Below are positions 26,005-36,278 of a stretch of DNA of 64,000 nucleotides, piece by piece. Position numbers and translations under genes: made by a program. The notes beneath the pieces are model-generated. The model searched no databases, was not told where the DNA came from, and worked only from the letters and a program-made list of their open reading frames with translations. The stretch is taken from the NCBI GenBank assembly GCA_905250115.1, contig CAJNOI010000055.1, positions 461,320-525,319 of the forward strand. The letters are read 5' to 3'. This DNA is from Adineta steineri. Its lineage: Eukaryota; Rotifera; Eurotatoria; Adinetida; Adinetidae. Position 1 is the first letter of the stretch. Every line of letters starts with the position of its first letter.

Positions 26005-26936
26005 ATGGCAACTAATATACCTTCATGGGCCCAAAATGCGGCTGTATATGGATCAAATGATTCATTCTTATTACTTGATATCTTTCCAAATGATGTAGTT
26101 GATGATCTATTTTATAAATTAAAAGATGAAGTTAAATGGAGTACCATGCGACAAAAAGGAAAACGTGTGCCACGTGATATATCTATTCAAGGAACCATAA
26201 CTATTGAAGATGGCGATGAATATGAACCACTTTATCGTCATCCAGCCGATGAACAACCGGAACTTGTTTCATGGACACCAACAGCATTAAAAATTAAGGA
26301 ACGAATCGAAGAAGTAATTCAACAAAAACTTAATCATGCTTTAATACAATATTATAAAAATGGAAAAGATAATATTGGTGAACATTCAGATAAAACATTA
26401 GATATTTTACTTGGATCTTATATTGTTAATTATAGTTTGGGTAAAATATTTTTTTTAGAAATATCATTAAACAATTAACAGTGATCGATTTTCTTTTAGG
26501 TGCTGCTCGTACAATGACTTTAATAAATAAAAGACAATACGGAATTCGACAAGAGTTTAAACTACCACATAATTCTTTGTTTGTATTGGGTTGGCAGACA
26601 AATCGTGAATGGTATCATGCCATTCGACCAGATAAAAGATTAATTACTCAAAAAGATCCAGATGAAGTTGCATTTTATGGTGAACGTATATCATTAACAT
26701 TACGAACTATAGCAACATTCTTAAATCGTCAAACAGGTCAAATGTATGGACAAGGCGCACGATATAAAACAATCAATGAACATCCACAAGATTTTCAATA
26801 TGAAAATGATGACATGGATATGGTATATGCATTTTCAAATGAAAATAAACAATCGTCAGAATTTGATTGGAATACAAATTATGGTCATGGATTTAATGCA
26901 CTTAACTTTAAAGTTCTCAATTCAAAACAACAATAA
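26005..26936 (+). CDS. AlkB-like 2-oxoglutarate/Fe(II) dioxygenase
   Basis: Two exons, 26005-26440 and 26500-26936, with a 59-nt intron, give 290 residues. The catalytic core is visible: HSD at residues 127-129 supplies the first two iron ligands, H185 in REWYHAIRP the third, and RISLTLR (R208, R214) the 2-oxoglutarate and substrate arginines. The upstream IQYYKNGKDNIGEHSDK and the downstream LGWQTNREWYHAI match the AlkB fold. No signal peptide or extra nucleic-acid domain is present. AlkB proteins remove alkyl groups from DNA, RNA or protein by oxidation. I recall this particular form (N-terminal SWAQNAAVYG, FLLLDIFP) from fungal-type proteins rather than from the nine human ALKBH proteins, so the substrate is unknown. 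Its 3' flank is repeated at 50067. Confidence 0.85.
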
Positions 26937-27040
26937 AGTAAAATAACCTGATTATTCTAATCTTCCTATTTTTGTTTTCAAAATATAAGTTTTCTTTATT
27001 AAACAAAGAAAAACACTCATACTATTAATAAATACATATA
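26929..27040. repeat. Direct repeat A: AlkB 3' end and flank
   Basis: The stop-codon region and about 100 nt downstream are about 85% identical by eye to 50067-50175, next to the FAM20-type gene 3' end. Both share AACAATAAAGTAAAATAA and TTTCTTTATTAAACAAAGAA. Confidence 0.7.
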
Positions 27041-28190
27041 TTTCTAAACGGCAATAAGATGCGAAGCAAAGTATTTCTGTAGGCTTTCGTACTTTTTCGA
27101 CGTATGCATTAGTATTGTATCGTGGTGAACAAAACATTCAGTTCGTTTACAGAAAGTGTCGTAAAAATACAATCTTAACGATGGATTTTTGTTGATACTG
27201 ATCATAAACTGTTTTCTACAGTATATATGAGAATCTAGAAGTGGTTATGAATGACAATAAAATGTGATCGTATTATCCTTCATTTGCATTTACTTTCGTT
27301 GGTCCTCACGTATATTTATTGTTTCAGTTTTGTTATTGAAAATAAACCCGTTTAGATGAAAAGAACTACGTTTATTAGTTAAATTTCTATCAAATAATTA
27401 TTTTATTACAAATATTGCTGTGTGCTGTAAACAGTGAACAAGATTATAGTTGTATGCTCTACATACTCGATGCAATTATATTCGAGAAAATGAACTATAA
27501 GATACAATCTTTTCTAAACATCTTTGAAAAAAATACTGCTACTTGATCAATAGCTCGAAAGTAACTCTTAATGAAAATCGAATGAAAACTGTCTTTTATA
27601 AACAATCAAATATTTTCTATAAATTGCCCAACAATGAATGAAAATAATTTGGAAACATTTGACATTTTCATAAATCGATTTTCTTGTATCGGAAAGTTTA
27701 TCTATAGGGTGTGTGCGTGCGGCTGTTGATGATCAATGACAAGATTAACTCTACCCATACCGACATCCGCATCCCGATTTTTCTTCTTCGCTATTCTCTT
27801 CTGAACAAACGCGAAAACAGTTTGATTAAGACTCAGATACTTCGGTGTACTTCGAGAGACTTCTTGGTATTTTCTGAGACTTTCTGTACTTATCCATGCT
27901 TTTGTACTTCATAAGTCTTGACGTATGCTTTTTTCCCTTTACTTTTTTATCAACTGAGCAAATACCACTTTATTTCTTCAATACATTGAACAGCCGGGTG
28001 GTTTCTATTACATAACACTTATAAAATGCATCACATCTTTAAATACGAAGTAATGTGTGTGTTGTGTTCTCTTTCTTGTTGACACGTGCGTACCGTAACG
28101 TACTTTCTATACGCACAGTAACGTGCTGAATCGTTCTTTCTGAACGCAAAAAAAATAGGAGAAAGAAAAAGAAACAGAAATATTTCACAT
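26937..28190. other. Intergenic between AlkB-like and SDR genes
   Basis: Starts with the repeated 3' flank, followed by AT-rich sequence without a supported gene. Near 27040-27060 a short piece (TATTTCTAAACG...CAATAAGATG) resembles FAM20-type coding sequence at about 50299-50330. The last 150 nt are the SDR upstream region, with repeated ACGT-type motifs near 28083-28125. Confidence 0.5.
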
Positions 28191-28192
28191 TT

Positions 28193-28212
28193 CTCTCGTA
28201 TAAATACGAGAG
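28193..28212 (+). promoter_or_regulatory. TATA box inside a perfect palindrome
   Basis: TATAAATA (28199-28206) is centred in the 20-nt palindrome CTCTCGTATAAATACGAGAG (8-nt arms, loop TAAA). It is correctly placed for transcription starting near 28230 and a spliced 5' untranslated leader. Confidence 0.55.
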
Positions 28213-28260
28213 CATTTTTACTTCATCAAGGTTATTTACAAACCATCAGCATCACACGCA

Positions 28261-28547
28261 GTTAGTATTTTTTCTTTATTTGATTCTTATTTTAGATTGA
28301 ACGTCACAATTATTTTATGCATATTTCTGCTCAGAAACAGACAAATTATTTGTTATTTATCTGTTATTTATAACAGAACAATAACAATAACTTCTCATCC
28401 CTTGTTAGCGGATCAGTTTTTTTAATACTCATAAATTTTCGTGATGAAATAGTTCTGTAGAAAAAATAATGTAAACGAAGTAAAACATATTAACAACATT
28501 CATAATAAATACAGTTGTTTACACAATTTCAAAAATTTTATTTCTAG
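28261..28547 (+). other. Putative 5' UTR intron of the SDR gene
   Basis: A donor GTTAGT after CACACGCA and an acceptor TTTCTAG bound 287 nt of AT-rich sequence between the TATA box and the start codon. The leader would resume at 28548 and reach the ATG at 28603. Inferred from signals only. Confidence 0.45.
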
Positions 28548-28602
28548 ATTAATTGATCAAGTTTACAAATTCTAATTTCTCATTTACAACTCAACAATCA
28601 AA

Positions 28603-29523
28603 ATGCGCGTCTTCGTAACAGGTGCCGCTGGCTTCATTGGTCGTGCTGTCGTCCAGGAACTTATTGACCATGGTCATCAAGTGCTTGGTCTCGCTCGTAG
28701 TGATGCATCCGCCGAGCTAATCACTAAAGCTGGTGGACTACCTCATCGGGGAGACTTGGAAGATATCGAGAGCTTGAAGAGCGGTGCAAGAGCTGCTGAC
28801 GGTGTTATTCATCTAGCCTTCGTCCACGATTTCAGCAACATGGCAAAATGCACAGCAATCGATAGAGCGGCCATCGAAGCCATGGGGGAAGCGATGGCTG
28901 GCACCGGAAAACCACTTGTCATAGCTTCTGGCATATTGTTTTTACCCAAGGGAACCCTGACCACAGAAGATACCGAACCTGATCGAAACCATCCTTTTGC
29001 CGAGCGTGGGCTGTCTGCAGATCTGGTCTACCAACTGTCAAAGGAAAAGAATATACGCGGTTCAGTGATCCGACTCTCACCTACAGTTCACGGCAAAGAA
29101 GACAAAGGATTTATCCCAGCGTTGATCAATCTAGCACGTCAAAAAGGCTTTGTAACTTACGTCGGTGATGGTTCAGCTCGATGGCCTGCCGTTCACCGAT
29201 TGGATGCTGCGGTTCTATTTCGTCTTGCACTCGAAAAAGGTACCGCTGGCGCGACCTACCATGCCGTTGCTGAACAAGCCATACCGATCAAAGACATCAT
29301 GACTGTGATCGGCAAACATCTTCAGCTGCCTGTGCAAAGTAAATCTTTGAATGAAGCTGCCGAGGCTATTGGTTTCTTTGCCCATGTGATCAGTTCGGAC
29401 AATCCCACCTCAAGTGAGAAGACCCAGAAGGAACTGGGATGGCACCCCAGTCAACCTAAATTGCTTGATGACATAGAAGCGAACTACTTCTCTTCGGAAA
29501 GCAAAGCGAAATATTCTTCATAA
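28603..29523 (+). CDS. NAD(P)-dependent epimerase/SDR, probably horizontally acquired
   Basis: Intronless gene of 306 residues. The N-terminus MRVFVTGAAGFIG is the TGxxGxxG Rossmann motif of extended SDRs; Y143 and K147 (YQLSK) form the catalytic pair. The rest fits the bacterial family of NAD-dependent epimerase/dehydratases that act on small sugars or ketones (GVIHLAFVHDFSNM, WPAVHRLDAAVLFRLALEKG, GATYHAVAEQAIPIKDI). A soluble cytosolic enzyme is expected; the substrate cannot be read from sequence. The coding region is visibly richer in G+C and uses C- and G-ending codons far more than its neighbours. It has no introns in a region where most genes are split, yet its 5' flank has a eukaryotic TATA box and possible leader intron, and a poly-A signal AATAAA follows at about 29638. 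Transfer from bacteria (or via fungi) is inferred. Confidence 0.88.
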   Translation: MRVFVTGAAGFIGRAVVQELIDHGHQVLGLARSDASAELITKAGGLPHRGDLEDIESLKSGARAADGVIHLAFVHDFSNMAKCTAIDRAAIEAMGEAMAGTGKPLVIASGILFLPKGTLTTEDTEPDRNHPFAERGLSADLVYQLSKEKNIRGSVIRLSPTVHGKEDKGFIPALINLARQKGFVTYVGDGSARWPAVHRLDAAVLFRLALEKGTAGATYHAVAEQAIPIKDIMTVIGKHLQLPVQSKSLNEAAEAIGFFAHVISSDNPTSSEKTQKELGWHPSQPKLLDDIEANYFSSESKAKYSS

Positions 29524-30216
29524 AGAAGAATACTTCTTTGGACTGATGTTGTCAATTTCGTCTCGGCACTCATAGTACTAAAATCACTTCACTTTTGTCT
29601 CTAATTATTGCTTAATACAATCGTTTTTTAAATAACAAATAAAGATACTAATATAATTTCTGCTATGAATCGGCTTTTATTCGATAGATTTTATCTTGTC
29701 TACAATTTTACTTTTCATGGTCAAATCATTTTCATAGTTTAGAGATTCTTATATCACCGTTTTCTTTACTACGTATCGCATAATGTGCTTAAAACATAAG
29801 ACATATGTGCATTTTTTATAAGCTATTAAACAGTGAATGATCAGCGTTGTTTCAGTATATGTTAGTTTATATTTTGGAATTAGATGAACTCACCTGTTGA
29901 ATTAGTGTTCCATGTAGTTTGACAATATATAAATTTCTCTCGATCCAAAGACAAATCGTGAATATTCAGAAATGTCTGAAACCTCGAAATCATTATTTCG
30001 ATATCGAGCTTTGCATTGCATTTTGTAATCGAGTGAAACTTGAACACTATCTAGCTTATTGAATGTTTATTTCTCAGAAGACAAATATCTTTTATATTTA
30101 GAAAATAGTGTAATTATAATAAATAAATTTTTAATGTAATATTCTCGATTATTTTTGTTAAAAATAGATTTATTTTATTAAAGTTTGTTGTGTTCATGGG
30201 CTTTTGAAGTTCTAAA
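29524..30216. other. SDR 3' flank
   Basis: Contains the AATAAA signal at about 29638 and AT-rich sequence. No gene recognised. Confidence 0.6.
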
Positions 30217-30218
30217 TT

Positions 30219-30258
30219 GAGGGTGTGGGTATCAGATGAAAATAACACCCACACCCTA
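30219..30258. repeat. GT-rich hairpin, copy 3
   Basis: GAGGGTGTGGGTA pairs with ACACCCACACCCTAC around a short loop. It lies at the 3' edge of the dynein-like pseudogene. Confidence 0.75.
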
Positions 30259-30880
30259 CCAATTTTTCAATTGTTGATCATTTTTTGAAATTGATTGTTA
30301 TAAATGATGTAAATGGTCATCTTGATTGAATAAATTTGATGATGAAACTTCACCAAATGAATCACAAGTTATATGAAAATAAAAACGACGACTATAATAA
30401 ATAATTAAATTTGAATATAAACAAATATTTTAGATTTAAATAAGAAAACAAGAAGTTGCTATACCATCATTAGAATTTGATTCTTATGATGTTGCTTTTC
30501 ATTGTGCTAATGGATAAAGAAGACTATCTAATGTATTACAATTTTTTATATAAATTTTTGAACCAGATAAAAATGATTGTTCAATTGACATTACAACATC
30601 ATGTTTTGATCTTTAAAATAAAAAAAATATTTTTAATATTTATTGTAAACTGACTATTTAGTACGAGAATGAAACATACTGATTATCAAAATGAATTTTT
30701 TGAAGATTATAATATTTTTCCATCCATTGATCATACTGTCCAAATGGATCAATAAGAAGTGGAGGATATTCAATTGATTTAATAATAATTATATAATTTT
30801 CCATTTTTGATCGTAAAACTCCGTCACTTAACCATTCATAATATATTTGATCACCTAATGAAAATAACATTTGATGATAT

Positions 30881-31103
30881 TGGTCAAGTTAAGTGAACTC
30901 CAAATTTGGAGTTTCAAGTTTTTCGACAAATTGTAGCTTGTAACTATGTGCTTTGTTTTCTTGAGCATCACCAGTCGACTCAGTACAGTTCAGAGTATCT
31001 ATTAGAACAACCAAAAATAGATGATTACAGTTTTTAGGTAGAATTTTTCGCGAAAACTTAGATATCCGTAAACTCCAAATTTGGAGCATACTTAACTTGA
31101 CCA
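30881..31103. mobile_element. 223-bp MITE with 7-bp target duplication
   Basis: Terminal inverted repeats of about 31 nt begin TGGTCAAGTTAAGT and contain the palindrome CTCCAAATTTGGAG at both ends. The element is bounded by ATGATAT at 30874-30880 and 31104-31110. Removing it and one ATGATAT restores an uninterrupted dynein-like frame (GGPEYHQMLFSLGDQ), which confirms the boundaries. No transposase is encoded. The 7-bp duplication does not fix the superfamily. Confidence 0.85.
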
Positions 31104-31357
31104 ATGATATTCAGGTCCACCAAATGATTTTTGTTCGTCAATATATCTAAAAAGAAATTTTCTTTAGAATTTTTCAAATTAAAATAAAAACTCATTTACC
31201 TGTAGTAAATTCTCTTTGATAAGATCTAATCGCCAGTTTATAATTCGATCTCTAATACATTAAATCGAATGAACAGTTAACATAAGACATCGAAATCCAT
31301 ATATATGGATCAAGATAAGTTAAAAATGCTGATGCAATTGTACATGTACCATTTAAT

Positions 31358-31483
31358 CAGAGATGGGCAACTCCAACTCCGGAGTTGGAGTGGAGTTGAC
31401 ATCGTAGACAACGGAGTTGGAGTGGAGTTAACATCGTAGACAATGGAGTTGGAGTTGCTTACCCCCGGAGTTGCCCATCTCTG
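31358..31483. mobile_element. 126-bp hAT-like MITE with internal 32-bp repeats
   Basis: Perfect 17-nt inverted ends CAGAGATGGGCAACTCC are typical of hAT elements. Inside, a 32-nt unit starting GGAGTTGGAGTGGAGTT is repeated 2.3 times (31381-31412, 31413-31444, partial after). A 22-nt perfect palindrome spans 31370-31391. No clear 8-bp duplication is visible in the flanks. Confidence 0.72.
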
Positions 31484-31985
31484 GTAAGGGAGTAGGATAT
31501 ATATGGTATACCTTTCTATTGATCCATATGATTCAATATCATAAGTTTTTATATTTGCTGATGCTTCAGTTATTTCAAATAAAATATGTAAAAATTCTTC
31601 GGTATAATATGTTAAATCTAATAATGTATATAACAAAATAATATCAATCTAAAATAAATACACAAATAATTTAATATAAAATTGAATTAAAGCTGTATTA
31701 TTTGTCGTCGAGATTTTTTTTACTTCTTGAAAAATTTGTTGAACAGGTATCATTTTTTCAATTGTTTCATATTGTTCTTTTGTATTTGTTAAATGTTTTT
31801 TATCATTTGATTTTAATTTCTATTAGTTTTAAAAAATAATATAGAATAAAATAAAATAAAATAAACTTGATTTTATTTTTGTTGTTTTTGATCAAATGTT
31901 TGTGGATATAGAATTGTATTCGTTAATTTTAATAAACCAAATAAATGTGGACTTTTTACTTTTTCTTCGAACTTGAATATAAGAC

Positions 31986-34414
31986 TGCAGTTATATTATC
32001 AAGTGAATCGATATATTTCTGAGTGCATCTATGCGTTTAGTCATCACACTATTCAGTATGTATAAGGCATTTAATTTTTATATTTAAGGACGAAGAATGG
32101 TCAATGCATATTGTCTTATTGCTTCATTGATTTTAGACTAAATAGCCTTTTCGCGTACCCACGTAAATGGATATATCTTTCTGTGCGCTCACCATTTTAA
32201 CAACCACGTAACTTGATCACGAGATGCTAAGATTAGAATAACTTCGAATGAATTGAAACTGTAAACTTACATGTCTTGCTCATCTTTTATATATTAGAAT
32301 AAAAAATATATAATATAAAGAGTTTCTTATAATCACAATTTTTTTTCGGTGTTATTTCATTAGAAGGAAATCATTTGAACTTACTTATTTTTGTATTGTA
32401 TGTTCGTCGCACTGAACTTTTTCTATTAATCTTCTATTTTTCATTTTGTTATATCCTTTTCATCAATTCAATTCGTATCCTAGTAAAATAATAGTCAAAT
32501 TTAATAGACCGATTGTTTTTTGATTTATAATACTGTTAAACTTTTCGTTAAAGAGTTAGTTGAGATCATTATTGTTCGTTATATTTATAACTTTTGATCT
32601 AAGGAATTGTAGATCTTTTTCACAAAGGTGATACTTTGTGAACTAGTAGTCACCTTGAGACTAATTGAGAAATAAAATTCTACATATACGTCAAATACTT
32701 CACACCATAAAATCAATATTTATCAATTCAAGTTGAACCATTATATTGTCATGTGTACTCATGTGAGATATTAGTATATTACTGTTCACATATCGTTTCA
32801 GAATAGTTTAACAATTATATCTGTATATTTTTGATTTTCAAGATAATAATCACTCTATTTTCGAATTGTCATTATATCACCATTCTGACATTATTAAGAT
32901 ATTCAGGAATGCATCAATTTCATGTTTTAATTTTGAATATAGCATATTTATATGTATGAAGCGGCTGATGAAATACTACTACTATCAAATTTTTACTAGC
33001 CTCAGAAAAGTATGAACTATAATAATAGTAGAATACAGATTTATATCTTATTGTTAATATATGACAACCAAGAAGATTTATTCTGAATATTTATGTAGAC
33101 ATATAAAGAGCGACGAGTATGACTTATGAGAATCAACGCATGTAATAAATGTTGATTAAAATTGAACGTGAAAGTATTTTTTCACTCACTTAAACTATAA
33201 TTCTCAGCCTTCTTATTTCTATTGCCCTAATCCTGTATCTTTTGTGTTTCTAAATCAAATTTCTATCTTGATATTTTCTATTTTCTCGAACAATTAAATT
33301 TGATAATGAGATTGTGAGCACTATATCTAATTTATTTGAAAGAGAGCGATTGAAGAGAAGAATAAGAAAAAAAAAGAAGATGATATATTTCATCAACGTA
33401 TGGTGTATATATATATATGTACATGATCATGTGATCACAGCATACGTTGAACAACGATCATATCATATACAAATATATCGAAAAGGACTAATAAAAGAAT
33501 ATCATACCATATATGAAAGATAACAGAACAATCGAGGATGACATCGATAACAGAGATTTTGTTTATTAGGAGGTTCGGAGACAGATTTACGTTAAAATCT
33601 TTAGTATTAAAATCCGGCAGTCAGATCCAGTGGGATCCAATAGCTGATTAAAATTGAATCTCCATATTATAATATAGTAGTGATTAGATCTCATATTGAA
33701 TAAATGAGTAACAATTGTATGATTTTACTATTGGATCCATTGGTGGCCCTGTTTTTCGATTTCTTATAAGTACTTATTAAGTATTGGATCTTATCAGACA
33801 TAGTGTAGGAGTGATTGAGAAAAAAATAACTAAGATATCGATCATAATATATGATGGAAGGATGAATTTCTTTTTATTCTTTGCTCCATTCTTATATTCT
33901 CGAGTTATAGTAGGAGAAGAATTGCAAAGCACTGTTCACTGTTGAGAAAAGGAAGTGTTCGTAGTTAGAGAAGTGACCAGTAGTAAAACTTCTACTTGGT
34001 ACGAATTACTGAAAAATAAATCTACACCGTAATATTATCAAGACAAAAGTGATTATTATAAAGAATATAGAAAAACAACCAGCTGATCATGAATTTATTG
34101 ATATCGTAATCGTCGCATTTATTCTTTTACTCAATGTTATTGGATTGAATGATCACAAGAAAGTATATAGAAAAATATTGTGTAAAATTAACAGAAAAAT
34201 TTGTAGTGGAATTTGATATAAAAATCAAATAATTGCATTACCCAGTAGAAAACTATGACTCTTTGTATTACATTTGTAAAATATTATAAAAAAAGGACAA
34301 AACGCATCTTTTGAATAAATGAAAAATTCTATCACAAACTGTAAGTTTGATTGAATGGTTTAAATATCTAAAAATACACACCAGAAATATGAAAAATTAA
34401 ACATTCTGTCTGAA
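31986..34414. other. Gene-poor stretch
   Basis: No gene supported. A possible 134-nt element at 33618-33751 has imperfect inverted ends built on GGATCCAATAG and no target duplication. The remainder is AT-rich sequence. Confidence 0.5.
33618..33751. repeat. Possible MITE with GGATCCAATAG inverted ends
   Basis: The left end (CAGTCAGATCCAGTGG then GATCCAATAG) pairs with the right end (CTATTGGATCC then ATTGGTGGCCCTG) imperfectly. CAG...CTG termini hint at hAT, but no flanking duplication was found. Confidence 0.35.
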
Positions 34415-35062
34415 TTAATTTGACTTTATATTTGTATCTATTCGAATGCGTACAGCTAAATAATTTGGAGAACATGTCAAACGTTGAATATATTTACCAG
34501 AATTATTTGTTGCATCATCTGAATCTTCAAATGAAGTTCGTTGCATTAAACTTGCCATAGCAGGTTTCAGTTCAAAAAACGCTAAATCTTAATCAATACA
34601 TGCGCGATGACTGCTTCAAAATGACATATAAACATACTAAAGTGGATTTTTATTCTCATTTAAAAATCGTTCAGGTATAAATTTTGTTAGATCAATTTTT
34701 TAATAGCATAGATCTCGATGTAGATTATAAGTAATAATAATAATTGTATCTTCTTTTCTTATTGGTATATCATCACGTGCTGCTTCATGACTTATGGCTT
34801 CAGCAATAGGAGCATATTGAAGAATTCCTTTTGTTACACACTCAACATAAATCAATGAATCTAATATATCTTGTGTTAATTAAGTTTCATCTATTAAATT
34901 ATGTTCTTGAGGTTCATTTTTATTTTTTTGTTGAATTTCTAGATATTTAGGCATGTAAAAAATCTTGAGGGTGTGGGTGTGTATGAAGATGAGAACAACA
35001 CTCACACCCACCCTCAAGGAAAAAAATCGATCATTGAATAAAAGTTTACTATCGTGATTCAC
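34415..35062 (-). pseudogene. Cytochrome P450 pseudogene fragment
   Basis: On the minus strand the C-terminal third of a P450 can be read. An I/K-helix segment runs LTQDILDSLIYVECVTKG then ILQYAPIAEAISHEAARDD; the K-helix ExxR arginine is lost. Next come a PERF-like block (IDLTKFIPERFLNENKNP), the heme loop SSHRACI with its cysteine, and the L-helix DLAFFELKPAMASLMQ followed by the C-terminal strand NYLAVRIRT. Stops interrupt the frame within DLCY*KIDL, in the heme loop (F*SSHRACI) and directly after it (CID*DLAFF). A GT-rich hairpin (34964-35018) sits in the upstream part. The gene is non-functional as read. The N-terminal two thirds are missing. The family seems nearest CYP4-like heme-loop spacing, but I am not sure. 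Confidence 0.72.
34964..35018. repeat. GT-rich hairpin, copy 4
   Basis: CTTGAGGGTGTGGGTGTG pairs with CACTCACACCCACCCTCAAG. It is the best-preserved member of the family and is inserted in the P450 pseudogene. Confidence 0.85.
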
Positions 35063-35424
35063 CTATACAATGTGCATATTATATCGAAAAAACAAACACG
35101 CTCTTAATTTTTTCTCGCTATTCTTAGATTAATAAATGTTGAACTGTATTTTAATATAAAATAATGACAAATATTAATAATTTTAGTGAAATGAAGATTA
35201 TTGACTTAAAAAGGTACTTCTAGTTTTGTTTTTATTGCGAGTAAAATATAATTTTTATTATAGAAATCTCATAAATTCGATGTATCAATACAAATAAATC
35301 TAGGTGTAATATTCGATTTGATATACAACATAAATGTAAACATTGTCGTTGACTTAAGTGTTTTAACTGACGTTAAGAAAAATTGAAATATTTTTATTTA
35401 AAAGATTTTAAGAATCTGAAAGGT

Positions 35425-36165
35425 TTTATAATGACAACTCAACAAACAACTATTGAACAAAAATCAATAAACACCAGTTACCAATCAGTAAGAAATAACT
35501 AAAATAAATTTTCATTTTTCGAAACATATTGTTCTCACAACGGTTGATAAATCATGTTTAACACATATAAAAGATATTTTGTTTATCAACTTTAAAATGT
35601 AATTTATATAATTCATCTATTATTTTAAAAGAATTCCCATACATGATTCACTTAGTATTTGATTCAGGTACTGAACTATGGTATGATAATCATGATAAAA
35701 TAAATTAAATATCATTGTCAGATTAAATATTATCTCAATAACTGAACAGTTTATATATTATTTGTTATGGTTATGAATCATAAACTGATTAAATTAATTG
35801 ATACTGATTAATAATAAAAATGTTTTTTTTATTTTCAGTCAAAATATATTGATAGGCTTATTCGTTATTTGTTACAACGAAGTTCATTTACTAATTGTGT
35901 TATTAAAATATTAAATTTTGTTGAACAAATTTTTTAACGAAATTAAATCTAAAATTAATTTAATAAGTATCGATCCATTAATGAAAATATTTCTTCATTT
36001 ACCACACATTGTTTTATTTATAAAAACTGATTAAGATATAAATAAAGGTTTAAGAAATGAACAATTGATAATTAGAAAACACTAGTTAATGAAGTTCGAC
36101 GAGCATATATAAAAACAGACATATCATTATCATATATTTATGACAAGCGACTTCGTTATTAATTG
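35425..36165 (+). pseudogene. Unidentified degenerate coding remnants
   Basis: Plus-strand blocks such as EFPYMIHLVFDSGTELWYDN (35632 onward), SKYIDRLIRYLLQRSSFTN, SIDPLMKIFLHLPHIVLFI and NEVRRAYIKTDISLSYIYD look protein-coding but lie in different frames and are broken by stops. I do not recognise the family. They continue the decayed zone that starts at 30.2 kb. Confidence 0.35.
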
Positions 36166-36199
36166 TAAATTGGTCACTAATCATATAAACAAGACAACT

Positions 36200-36278
36200 T
36201 TGAGGGTATGTCGATGTACGTGTGGGTGACGGTGTGAATGTCTACTTTTTCTATTCACACCCACACCCACACCTTTGT
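36200..36278. repeat. GT-rich hairpin, copy 5
   Basis: TTGAGGGTATG and GTGTGGGTGACGGTGTGAAT on the left pair with ATTCACACCCACACCCACAC on the right. Confidence 0.75.

Larger units (their letters stand above)
30310..31975 (-). pseudogene. Dynein heavy chain motor fragment (degenerate)
   Basis: On the minus strand several short open blocks occur in the order of the dynein AAA5 region: AFLTYLDPYIW (compare AFLSYLGPF), then SFGGPEYH split by a MITE from QMLFSLGDQIYYEWLSDG, PPLLIDPFGQYDQWMEKYY (compare PLLIDPQxQAxxWIK), SGSKIYIKNCNTLDSLLYPL (compare VLIENIGEELDPxLxPLL) and RRFYFHITCDSFGEV (compare FRFYITTKLxNPHY). Further upstream blocks around 31500-31975 (TYYTEEFLHILFEITEASA, SPHLFGLLKLTNTILYP) would precede them. 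The blocks are separated by stops, frameshifts and two insertions; the Walker-type motifs lie outside or are lost. An intact axonemal or cytoplasmic dynein is over 4000 residues, so this is a relic. Assignment rests on several motif matches in the correct order. Confidence 0.6.

Noticed and set aside
30889..31104. 71-residue minus-strand open frame
   Set aside because: Lies entirely inside the 223-bp MITE; no protein similarity.
31310..31636. 108-residue minus-strand open frame
   Set aside because: Chimera of dynein-like relic and hAT MITE sequence; not a gene.
34880..35062. 60-residue minus-strand open frame
   Set aside because: Spans the GT-rich hairpin within the P450 pseudogene; treated as part of that pseudogene.
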